From Coniochaeta sp. PMI_546 (Eukaryota > Ascomycota > Sordariomycetes > Coniochaetales > Coniochaetaceae), in contig MU271157.1 in NCBI GenBank assembly GCA_021432605.1, forward strand, positions 62,001 through 126,000: a stretch of DNA of 64,000 nt, read 5' to 3'. The notes under the pieces are model-generated. The model was not told where the DNA came from, ran no database searches, and saw nothing but the letters and a program-made list of their open reading frames with translations. Positions 31,527 to 41,688 of the stretch are shown here, piece by piece (position 1 is the stretch's first letter; each line of letters opens with the position of its first letter). Made by a program: the position numbers and the translations under genes.

Positions 31527-32785
31527 ACAAATAATTGGGAGCAATCAGTGGAAAAGACGAACATGCACAGCTCCAAATCCTGGAATGACTAAGGACGCGG
31601 CGTCTACTTTATGTACTACATAGTAAGTTGCTAGCAACCAAGCCTTACAAGTCTTCCATGGAGCCTAGCGTCGTGGAGGAATGATCGCCGGCAGGGGGTG
31701 GAGTGATTCCAGGACGCTGATTCGACTGCGCCGCCTGACAAAACGCAAGCAGCGTCGTGGCTCGCTTTCCCATTTGGGAATGCGAAACCATCGATCCGAT
31801 CGTTAAGGCTTACGTAGTGTAGGCATGTTTCGGAAGGGTTAGGGTTACTGCCTGCTGCGCTGAAGACCACCACGACATGCACCCATCGTCGCGTCCTAAG
31901 AGTTGTGGCGGTTATTATGTCTATACGATTACAAGGAACGTTGAATTGATGTTGGAAATATTGGTTGAGCTTGCCACGGTCTCGTAACCAAAGATAGCAC
32001 TGCGGCGTGCGGCAGACGTGCCCTGCAGGTTGGTAGGATATGTGTGGCGGTCGAGAAGAACCATATCCATCAAAAACATACATTGCTCTGGGGCATTGGC
32101 TTCTGATTGCGCTGCTGGTGTTTTGCACGTTACATCGGGCTCAACAATGAAGCACATTGTAGTCGAGGTGGCGGTACCTTTGTGCAAGCAAACCAAGACT
32201 CCAACACCTGATAGTTGGTCACGGCAGCTGCTCATCATCGGCAGCCGGATGTGCACCTCAGAGCCTAGCGGATATAGAACTACTATGTCGCCGCTGATGA
32301 CGCTGAGAACCTGATTGTGTCAGAGGATATCTAGAAGTCATGGGCCGAAGAATCATTGATTAGGCCGGCGTGAAGACCACGGCTGCGAGAGGACAACAAT
32401 TCTCTACTGTTACAACTTCAAACTCATCAGTATCGTAGAGGATACTTTCTATCAAACATAGATCAGTTGAAGCGGCTAAGACCTCTCAATGCCGTAAACT
32501 TGTGGAGCGTCTCGACCTCGAAGACCCGTAAGCGTCAACTGAATCCTCTAAATATGAGGTGCTGGCGATAAGAGCACTGCTAAATATAAGATCCATGGCA
32601 GGAACATTGAATCCAAAGGCGAAACGTCGACAGGAAGAGAGTCTTTTGACAGCAGATGTGCAGTCGACTCACCAAACTTGAAGATCACCATTCGCAACTG
32701 GAGGGAGGACACATTTTTGCAACAATACGATAAGCCAGCCGATAACATTATATAAAGATTCAACATTTAACTTGTTAAGAACATG
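31527..32785. other. Gene-poor stretch with one possible minus-strand exon
   Basis: Between the Zn2Cys6 gene and the small hydrophilic-protein gene. The only structured coding-like signal is the minus-strand candidate exon at 31921-32310, listed separately. The rest is A/T-richer with multiple stops in all frames. Confidence 0.45.
31921..32310 (-). CDS. Possible exon(s) of an unrecognised minus-strand gene
   Basis: Opens directly after an AATCAG acceptor-like site at 32311 and runs 129 codons. The translation has a beta-rich, patterned start (VLSVISGDIVVLYPLGSEVH, then IRLPMMSSCRDQLSGVGVL), several Cys and an end without domain. A possible first exon (ATG at 32748, MLSAGLSYCCKNVSS...) ends at a GTGAGT donor near 32,670 and has a TATATAA-like element just upstream, but I cannot connect the two exons with certainty. 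No family recognised. This could be a lineage-specific gene or a decayed one. Confidence 0.25.
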   Translation of the reverse strand, partial: VLSVISGDIVVLYPLGSEVHIRLPMMSSCRDQLSGVGVLVCLHKGTATSTTMCFIVEPDVTCKTPAAQSEANAPEQCMFLMDMVLLDRHTYPTNLQGTSAARRSAIFGYETVASSTNISNINSTFLVIV

Positions 32786-33209
32786 TCACTCCTCCTCCAA
32801 CTCGGCCTTTTTCTTAGCTTCACTCTTGTGATGCGGCACTCCTTTCTCAGGCTCATTCTTTGACCCTGCCTCATTCTCGTATTCACCTCCCTGAGCTTCA
32901 TATTCCTTGGCCAATTTCGAGGCCTATAGTAGAATCCCGACGTCAGTGATTACAATAACTTGCAACAGCTCATCTGAGGAAGCTAGGCAATGGCGTTGCA
33001 AACATACCTTCCATGCTGCCCACTGGCCTTTGCCGCTGCCGTCCTTGTTTGTCTCCTGCTTGATCTCTGTAATAGAATAGCATGTGTCAGTAACTTTACC
33101 AGGATTCTTAGGAGAGATAGGAGGTAATGGTATAGGTATACTCCGACGAACCTTCCTTGAGCTGCTCGCGCAACTCTGGATCTGTGGGTGTTCCCTTGCT
33201 GCTTGGCAT
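32786..33209 (-). CDS. Small conserved-looking hydrophilic protein (84 aa)
   Basis: Three small exons on the minus strand (33152-33209, 33008-33066, 32786-32923) that join in phase to 84 aa: start MPSSKGTPTDPELREQLKE, middle KQETNKDGSGKGQWAAWK, end AKKKAELEEE. Donors GTTCGT and GTATGT and acceptors TTACAG and TATAG flank each exon. Exons 1 and 2 hold only 58-59 bases, so frame finders miss the gene. It is almost entirely charged and polar, probably disordered. The GKGQWAAWKASKLAKEYE core resembles short uncharacterised fungal proteins I remember, but I can name no function. Confidence 0.72.
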
Positions 33210-34017
33210 CTTGTGTATATTTGGTTTGAAGATGCTATTTTCGTGTATGTTTTTTTGTGGTTCACATCGATCTATTTCGCGGATTTCAGGTTTAAGGGAT
33301 TAAATATATGTGTGGACCTGGATGTTCGTGTTGACGCGAACAACGGCCCCGATCTTTGTACGTCTATGACGTTGTGGCGTGGTGTGTCGCATCGACGTTT
33401 AAGCTCAGAGCTAAGCCTCTTCCGCAAGTGTAAGACAACAACATCTGTCACACACACAAATGATTACCCGGGCGGCAGTGAGATCCCAATTATCTTGCAA
33501 CCTAAATGGTAATTGCTCACGTGCCATATAGTCCTTGGTTGCAATACAATAGTGGATAGCTTTTAAGTTGCTGGCCGGCCTTTTTCTATCTGACTTCGTC
33601 GCCTCTGTGACCTCCATCCTAGACCAAGCTCATAGTTCAATATCAATTCGATGAAAATTCGATGAGAAGGACTACGATCTCGTACATTGCAACTGTAGGC
33701 CGGCGTCTAGTCTGGCTGTCTATAGACGGCAACCACTGTCAGATGTAGTTGAGCACACATGTTCCACGTCAAATTCTTCCCGTCTTACCAGGCTTAGCTC
33801 CTGACAGCTTCCTAAGCCCGATTTGTCACCATGGTATTCTTTGGAGAACGAGGCACCTTTGTCTGGAGGCTGAAGTTCCCTAACCAAGTGCTCATATTTA
33901 CAGATGCATGCAAGCAGACCGAACTGCTTTCGAACTGGCTGCAAAAGCGCAGTCTCTACTTACCAGCACATCCGTCAAGATAACACACATACATACAACC
34001 GTCTCTGTCCATCTCCC
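33210..34017. other. Intergenic region without visible gene
   Basis: Probably the promoter of the small protein gene on the left and the 3' flank of the large minus-strand secreted gene on the right. Open frames are shorter than 75 codons and overlap each other. Confidence 0.5.
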
Positions 34018-37000
34018 CTACCTCTGCCCATTCGCCTGTATCTGTTTAAAGATAGCATCCCGATAAGCAATCATCCCCGACGTGCGCGGGTGAAACGTCT
34101 TGACCTGGCGCGTGGGCGCATACCACGGCACGTCCTGGCTGTTAAAGTTGCCGCTCGAGAGGTCCGCGTTGGCGCGGCCGAAGCGCTGGGCCTCGGGCCC
34201 GTCGGGCGCGTCCCGCACCGTCTGCGCCAGGTTGCACATGGCCACTGCGTACGGGTCCGGGTTGGCGCCCAGCGTCGTGTTGCACGAGTTGGCGTCCGGC
34301 AGCGCGATGGGGCCCTGCGCGAACATGGCCTGCAGCTCCGCCGCCTCGGCCGCGGCGGCGTTCGGGTCGCCCGCGTCCGGCCACGCGCTGAGGAAGAACC
34401 ACGTGTCGCTGCGGGAGGAGTCGGGCTCGTGCACGCCTTCCTCGCACCATCGGTGCAGACCGTCGCTGAAGGCCGGCACGACGTCTACGAAGTGCACTTG
34501 GTTGCCGCCCTGGGCCGTGTTGGCGTCGGAGATGGCGTCTTGGATGACGCTGTTGAGCTGCCGCACTAGGTCGTCCAGCTCCTTGCGCAGGTCCCGGGTG
34601 AGGTAGACGATGCGGTTGAACGGCCAGTCGCTGGGCGGCTTGTACCCGCCGAACAGGTAGTGGAATGACGACTGGTCGCAGTCGGTTGTCTCCTCGTTGA
34701 AGAAGACGGGGTAGCCCGCCACGTACATGTTCAAGTCCCGGCGGCCGGACTTGCGCAGGATGCGCAGGTAGCCGTCCTTGAGCCGCGCGCGCAGGCCGTT
34801 GTCGCTCATGTCGTTCATGTGGTCTCGCGCCTTGTTCTCGGCGTCGACGCACCACTTGCGGTTGACAGACCCAAACGGCTGGGCTGTGTTAGGTGTAATG
34901 ACGCAGTAGTAGACGAGGTCCGCGAAGCCGAGGTCGTTGCCGCCCATAGTGAGCGTCGCCACAGTGACCTGCGCCGCGTTGCCCCAGGCGTCGATCTTGT
35001 TGTACAGGCCGTCGGTGGTATCTCCCGAGCACGACCGCCGCTCGTAGCTGATAGACTTGTCATTGAGCAATTGGTAGATCAGATCGCCGTAGTTGTTGGA
35101 GCCGACCCGACATTTGTCACCACTGGTGGTGCCTGTACCCATGCCGCTAGCATACGAGTCGCCGAAATGCGCATAGCCCGTGATACCACTGGCGCCTTCA
35201 TCGTTGCCGTCCCAGACAATGAAATCGTTGATGTAGGGGCAGGAGTTGGCCCGGGGCTTCGACTGATGGACGGCAAGCGTGCCGGGTTCGTGAAGGGTCT
35301 GATTAAGCCGGCGGCTGTCATGGGGATGGCGAGCCTCTTTAGGTGCTGTTATCGGTTCAAGTTTCCGCTTGCGAGTCTTCACTATAGCAACCGCCTCTGC
35401 CGCGAGAGCAGTGGTCTCTCTCTCCGCAGACTCGTTCACGGCAGCAGAATTTCTTGTCTGGGCTCGAGCTGCTAACGTGACCGGCTGAGGGTAGGGAATG
35501 GCCCGGTTACACTGCCTGCTGAAATAAACGCCAGCAGCAACATGCGAGTAAGTGTCGGCGTTCCTAGCACTCATGTCGCCGTTACAGAATCCCTCGCCAC
35601 CAGCCTGATTGGGGCAGATCGCGGGGGTGAATGTGCCATCACTTCGCTTCTTCAAACCGCCGTATGGGACGCAGGAGCGGTCAAATAGACCAAGAGGAAG
35701 ATTCGTACAGGACGTGTAGCCGTACGCGACATCAATAGAACTTTTCGTAATGATGTAGTCAGTTACTAGCAGCGAAAGGAGACCGGAAAGCTAGGAAAGG
35801 AGGAAGGAATGGAAGGAGGAGGCAAGTCGAAAAAAGCAGCACATACGGAGGACCATCACGCATAGTGTAGTAGGTGTGAGATGCTTCGTGCACGATAATG
35901 GCGGCTCTCGTAAACTGCGCATCACGGAGATTAATGGAGTTGCACTCGTTCAGGACTTCGTCCGAATTCTTGACCCTGGGGTCATTGAAGAACTTGGCAC
36001 AGAAGTTCATGATCTGTGTGCCATCGTTCATGGAGGCGTACCATCCTCTCTCCCAGCAGGCTTCTTTTGTCTCGTCACAGGACACCGAGAATGTATAGGT
36101 AGACGACCTGCCCGACAGCACTGTGCAAGAGGTCGTATGTCAGGACTTGAGTCACCTGGCTGGCCAAATGGAGGATAACTCACTGTCGGCCATGCGCCGG
36201 TAGGTCTCTGTAATATCTCCCGCAAAGCTGGCTTGATTCCGCAGGTTTTGCGAGAAGAAATGGTTGAAGTAGTCGCCCTCCTGGAGGTGATCGCGCGTGG
36301 CAAGTGCCATGTCGTAGGCGTTGGACATCTCGCGCCGTAGGATGACCTTCCACGCATTACTGCATGTGTTGTCGCTGAAGTTGATGGGCACCGACTGAGT
36401 GCACGGTGGAGGGCAGCTTTCATAGTATGGCAATCCAGGATCCGCTGCAAATGGTTGTCATTGTCAGCGATGAACAAGCAACTGGCCAGTCATCCAGTAG
36501 CAAGAAGGCGGAATAGTATGCTTGGGAGCGTCATCTTACTAATGGGACCGTCGTCTCCCCCAGCTGCTCCGCATTCATTGAAGTAAGTGTTTGCCTATGT
36601 CAACGTAAATAACAAGTCAGTCGGAATGGTTGGGACAATGTTGCAGCAAAGATAAGACATACTTCGTTGGTTGCAGGTACAACATGTACCAAGTCGGCTC
36701 GTCCTAAGCCACCCTGATTTGTAAAGTGCTGTGTATAAGAGTGTTAGCGAGCCGTGAAGACCATTGGAGACACGGGTTATCAGGAGACCGACAACCTACC
36801 ATAGTCTCGCCTCGGCTGATAGAGGCATAGAGTATCCCACGGTTGGTCCACTGGAACGAGCTGCCCCCAGGACCACCACCAACACCTTGGAATCCATTAT
36901 TGGTGTAAACTGTTCCCGCGCCTGTGTATTTGTTGAGCCAAATGATATCGGCCCGTCCCGACCTCTCCACGTCGGCGAAACGGAGGTTGGCACGGTCCCT

Positions 37001-40000
37001 ACAGTAGGCGCAAGTACCTGATTAGCTTTGCCATAAAAGTAGAGTCAATGGAGGTACATAGAATCGAACATCACGGGAAACTAACCATGCTTCTGCAAAC
37101 TTGATTTGCCCAACATTCATCAGACCAGACGCGCGATTGAGCCAGCCAGTGATACGTCCGGTTGTCTCGAGACATAGGATGTCCGCTCGTCCGTCGCCGC
37201 TATACGCTGATCAGTAATGTACTATGAATGTAGAAGAAGAATGTCATAGGAGATTCAAACCACAAGAGGACTGACTTCTGCGTCGGGGATGAGGCAACTC
37301 GGGACTGGACTTACTCGACATCTGCAAGGCGCATACCGCGGTCAAAGATTGACACACCCCATCCTTGAGTACACCCGGGGGAAGCGACAACTCCTCTATT
37401 GGCGAATGTGATGGACTTGGCCGCCTGGTCGTACTGGTTCTCGTACAGCGTCAAAGCGCCGCTCGCTTTATTCTGCACTAGAACATCGCATCTGCCATTT
37501 CCAGTCCAGTCGGCCAGGTGGATACCGACACGGGGCCCAGGTACGGAGAAAGAGATGCTTGTGTCGTGTCCCCAGTTCGGGGGCGAGTGTATGTTCGTGT
37601 TGATCTCGTCCACGTTTCCGGCGTCGTATATCCACACGAGGTCGTCCGAGCCAGTGCCGCGCATGTCACAGTAAAAGCTGCCGTCTCCCTTGCGCTTTGT
37701 ACCGCCTGAGCCAGTGTTCCTCCACACGCGCACATCATTCCACTCGTCTTCTTCGACGAGATAGATGTAGTCGAGACGGTTGGAACCAAGGATTTTCCCA
37801 AACTTGATTCGATTTTTCAGCCCAGACACAGCTTGGCCCACGTGTGTTAAGCCAGCTGAACGCCATTGGGGAACCTGTATGCGCGCATCGAGTTAACAGT
37901 GGTCCGTGTCGTGGGTGTGTACGACACCAGGGCGATGTCGAGCCTTACAATGGTATTCCCATCACCTCTTTGGTTGATCCAAGTCTGGACGCTGCCGGTG
38001 TCACTAACGTACATGAAATCGGCTCGGAAACTGGAAGTCAAGTGACATTGTCAGACAGTGCCATAACGGGGAGTAACGCTCGCAAAAGGCCATGTAACTC
38101 ACTCTCCATTGATATCGCCTGTTCGACATTTCCGAGAATTGATTAGCGCACAGGTCTGATGAATCCAAGGACATCTTCCGGATGTCCAATGTAGATGATG
38201 ATGACGGTAATAGAGGAACCTGAAAGCAGGGGGCAAACGGGTCTAAAGGAGAGCGGCTTTCCCAGTAGAGCAAGGGAGATGTACGTACCAAGAACCATTC
38301 TTGAAGGGTCCATCTTTTCGTCCCACCCAAACACAAGGTCTCTAATGGTGTTTCCCGCCTCAAAGCCTTGCCAGAAATGTTCATCCCCCTGACCGCCATT
38401 TCTGGAACACCTGCAAGAAAGAACATTCAGCATCAGGGGCAGTTCTGGGTCGATAGCCCACCGTTCGGTCACCATGAGGTACCTGCTTTAGTCTGAGAAC
38501 TTACTTGACGTTGTACGGAGTCAAGATACAGAAATCCGCCCTTCCATCTCCGTCGATATCTGTCGTAGTCAGTCAGCTACGCATAGCACAGGAGAAATCC
38601 CGGTGGGAGGTAGGTCATCGTCAACCGCCTTACCCGCGAATCGGAAATCTTGCTGGGTATAATCCCAAAACTCAGGTCCGGCGCCCCCGATAATCTGTTG
38701 ACACACAACCAATGTCAGTGGGACATGGAATTGACAACCTTAATTCCTCCAAGGAGATGCTGGTACTTGCCTGTCCCACATACTCGAATTGAGGCGGGTT
38801 GCCTGCTCGATTCAGGGAGAGCGTCACGGCACCATCGTACCTGAGACAAAAGAAGTCGTCTGCAAAGGATCAGTGGCCGACCAAACAATATCTGGTGGTG
38901 ACACCCCGACAAGCCTTACCTAGTCCGTCGCCGTTCTGCATATCAGGAGACGCTGTGGTTAGTCGACGGAAATGCATAAGCTGATGGTCAGGAACTGAGG
39001 AACCTACAAAGTCACCCCAGGTGTACCCGTCTGCTCGAAGCCAATCATTAGCAGCCGTTCTCAGTTGAGGAATCACAGGGGTGTCATATGCGACTATCCC
39101 GTTTCGCTACTTACGTGCGTCAGATCCCGGTTCACAGTGCTGATCAATGTCAAACTGCTGCGAGGTGTCGAACTCGCCATTGCCCTTGTTGCGGCGAACA
39201 TGCCAGAGCGTGTTGTATTCGCCGTTATTCCAGGCGCGAACCCAGTCGTCCAGCGCGTCTTTGCGCTGTGCGTTTGGATCAGTCTTGATGAGATTGGCGA
39301 AGAACATGCGGAAGGGGATGAGATCGTTGAGGCCAGGCGAGTCCCCCTTGTACTCGATTCGAGCACTGATGAGATTGCCAAGAGGCTCAGAGCTGTGAAC
39401 GTAGTTGCCGTCATCGTGCCCGCTTCCTTGTTGCGTCCTTATGGGTCCTCTCGCGGTACCTGCGACCTTTCTGCACGAATTGGCGCTGGTGGCATCATTG
39501 GGGCCGTCGGGCGAGGGCGGTTGAATGACATCTTCCAGCTTGCTGATGGCGTCCCACCACACAGCCGCAAACAACTTGTAGCCTTGGTCATTAGGGTGCG
39601 TGTCGTCGTGCAGAAGATCCAGGCCCATTGCGGAATTGATATCAGCGAGTCCAATCCTACGACCTGCAAATGAGTTTTCGACCAGGTCTCTGTCTGCTGA
39701 CTGACAAATGAAGCGCAGACATTGTTCTTGCCGCTGGGGACCAAAGTTGAGAGGATAACAGTTACGCCGTCAATACTGTCGAAAACCCCATTGATCATCG
39801 CCTTCATGTCTCGTGCAGCATTGGCTCCGTCACCTGTGTCGCCACAGTCGTTTCTAACTCATGTGTTAGCCTACCACATGTTGCCTCCCGTTAAAGCTTA
39901 CAAGGTACGAAAGGTATCCGTGCTGGCCACTTACGTTCCAGCGTTGATAAGGACGAGGTTTGGCTTCAGATAGGCCGACTTTTGAAACTGATTATAGACT

Positions 40001-40552
40001 GAATTGATGACATAGCCTGGCCATCCCTCGTTATCCTATTGCCCCAAGGCACCGAGTGCCCCTGGTGTCAGCCAGTGGACACATCTTGAACGTGCTCTAG
40101 GAGAATACAGGGGGTTGAGCACTAAAACTTACATTATCGGCCATCGCTCCGTTCCGCTTGGACCCAACCATGTTGACTTTCCAACCTTTCCAGCGCAGTT
40201 GCTGGCGCAGAGACTTTCGGTATCCAGTCTCGTCTGTCGAGCCTTGGCCCTGTGTGATGGACGCGCCGAGTGGCATTACCCGGAGATAAAAGTCTTTGGC
40301 AGCCCGGTTAACCAGAGTATTATCCCCAAGACTGGCATTGCCGTATTGATTAAGTGCAACATCCGGAAGGGTCCCTCCGTAAGGGGGAATGGTGTCTGAA
40401 AAGGAGTTGTCAAGGTACTCGACGTCAGGCAAGGGTGCTTCGGGGTCGGCTTTGGGGCGGTCCCAAGATACGGCGCCGACGAATTGGCTAGTGAAAGGGA
40501 TGATGCTCACTGTCACATGAGCAACAAACAAACTCCGCATCGTGAGCAGCAT
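34018..40552 (-). CDS. Four-module secreted protein: SGNH/CE3-like esterase, FG-GAP/VCBS repeats, aspzincin-like metallopeptidase, SGNH/SEST-like lipase
   Basis: About 19 exons on the minus strand: 40133-40552, 39935-40035, 39115-39853, 39008-39030, 38920-38935, 38771-38859, 38634-38694, 38505-38559, 38289-38410, 38103-38118, 37949-38030, 37315-37874, 37086-37199, 36800-36998, 36663-36728, 36540-36594, 36184-36444, 35847-36120 and 34018-about 35765; roughly 1,630 aa. Signal-like N-terminus (MLLTMRSLFVAHVTVSIIPF). Module 1: GASITQG (Ser98), INAGTNDCG and LLHDDTHPNDQGYKLFA, the SGNH catalytic blocks. Module 2: repeated Ca-binding motifs (NGDGLDDF, DIDGDGRADF, GDINGD, DGDGRADI, ERSGRADI), as in FG-GAP/VCBS propellers. 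Module 3: zinc motif IIVHEASHTYY, then TDYIITKSSIDVAYGY and ARNADTYSHVAAGVYF, aspzincin-like. Module 4: HFGDSYASGMG, TLTMGGNDLGF and TFHPRTSGM, an SGNH/SEST-type triad. Exon phases tie modules 2 and 3 together (GPITDPGLPYYESC). Two joins fail: near 39,694 a one-base slip (VSQQ then RDLVENSFAGRRIGLAD in another frame), and at the 35847/35765 intron the phases disagree. So the gene may be decaying, mis-sequenced or unusually spliced. Confidence 0.75.
38103..38118 (-). other. 16-nt microexon encoding a Ca-binding GDINGD motif
   Basis: Acceptor AACAG and donor GTGAGT enclose exactly 16 bases. They complete the Gly codon of the previous exon and begin the Asp codon of the next (VLG/DING/DFRADF). 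A second 16-nt microexon (38920-38935, NGDGL) does the same at another repeat. Confidence 0.75.
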
Positions 40553-40664
40553 TGTGACTATTGAAGAGAGGTCTGCTCAACAACGCTCCAGTCCGAAGCG
40601 AGAGCAGTGAACCTGAAGTCACGTATATTGGCCATTCAGCCCGTGATCAGCCTCATACATACTG

Positions 40665-40677
40665 ATATATATATATT
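40665..40677 (-). promoter_or_regulatory. TATA-like element upstream of the large secreted gene
   Basis: Alternating AT run (ATATATATATATT) about 113 bases upstream of the ATG at 40552, a plausible core promoter distance. Confidence 0.45.
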
Positions 40678-40960
40678 TACATGTAACTGAGATTCAGCAG
40701 TGATTGATACCCCAGCACTATCAGCCCATCGCCAGTTTGATCATTAGAAAGCATAGGCTCAAGGGCTGTCATGTCCGAGTCGTCTACTCAGTCCGAGTGC
40801 TCTATTCTAGACCGAGTCGTCTAGCGCTTATTCCAGTCTACAGGGTAACTCTGCGACTCTGAGACTCTATAGAGACCTGGATCCACCTCGGGGCCCGAGG
40901 CTTCCTCCTGTAGAATCTAGTTCCCCTAGCCGCTGAGATATTGCCCATAAAAAGGAGGCC

Positions 40961-41162
40961 AAGTTATGCCAAGAGTCGTTGCGGGACGAAGCCGAGATGA
41001 GTACGGTGCTGTCAGCGGGGATAACAATACCGGATTCGGTCACTTGGGACTTGTAGGGACTTAGGGTCACAATGCTTACTTGCCAAGAGTCTGCGCAGGA
41101 CGAGAACAAGATGAGTTCATTGCTAGCTGCGGAGATAAAGGTGCCTGATTTGGTTTGGGACT
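40961..41162 (-). repeat. Two divergent copies of a ~90-bp unit that are parallel at protein level
   Basis: The minus strand carries two copies in the same reading frame: SQTKSGTFISAASNELILFS-SCADSW and SQVTESGIVIPADSTVLISA-SSRNDSW, 42 codons apart. DNA identity is low but the protein pattern (SQ-x-SG-I-x-A-L-S-DSW) is kept, suggesting an old coding duplication, perhaps the remnant of a gene. An acceptor-like TTTAACAG precedes the first copy. Confidence 0.5.
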
Positions 41163-41688
41163 GTTAAAGCCCATGGATTATCCGGTTGACTGACCATCAG
41201 TCGCAAAATGACTATTTGATAGAGTCTAATGTGGAGGGCGCCGACCAAACGGAACGATGTCCACGCGACAGCTAAGTTACATTGTAACTTATGCCAGTGA
41301 AAGCTGGAAGCAATGGCGGGTTGAAAGGGCCGAAGATTCGGTGAACGAACTAGACCTACAGTCAGGCTTTTAATAGCACACTTCTGTTTTTTACAGTCCG
41401 AAAGAGGAAGGAGTTGAAGCCTTCCTTATGCTTCTTCACCAAAGTAATCCCTCGGTAACTCTAGTCAGGCTGTACCAAGTCCATGCCGCAACCTGCCTAT
41501 GATCATTGTACTCGTTTTGCATTTGCAATCATCGTGAACAACATGAGCCAGGCCTTGTCACCTTTCATCCGGGTAGGGGGCAAAGACTCAAAGTAACTGA
41601 ACCCACAGCATGCTTCCTAGCCTGTGACACCACTACCCTATAACACTAGACTTGTCCAAGAACTTGGGGAACATATTACTCACTCTGC

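Larger units (their letters stand above)
40553..41688. other. Divergent intergenic region with a degenerate duplicated unit
   Basis: Lies between the start of the large secreted gene (minus) and the unknown two-exon gene (plus). Contains a TATA-like run, several CGAGTCGTCTA-type short repeats (40775-40825) and two divergent copies of an about 90-base unit (40961-41051 and 41077-41162). Confidence 0.55.

Noticed and set aside
34142-34855. 237-codon minus-strand frame
   Set aside because: Shadow of the C-terminal lipase exon, which has recognisable catalytic motifs in its own frame.
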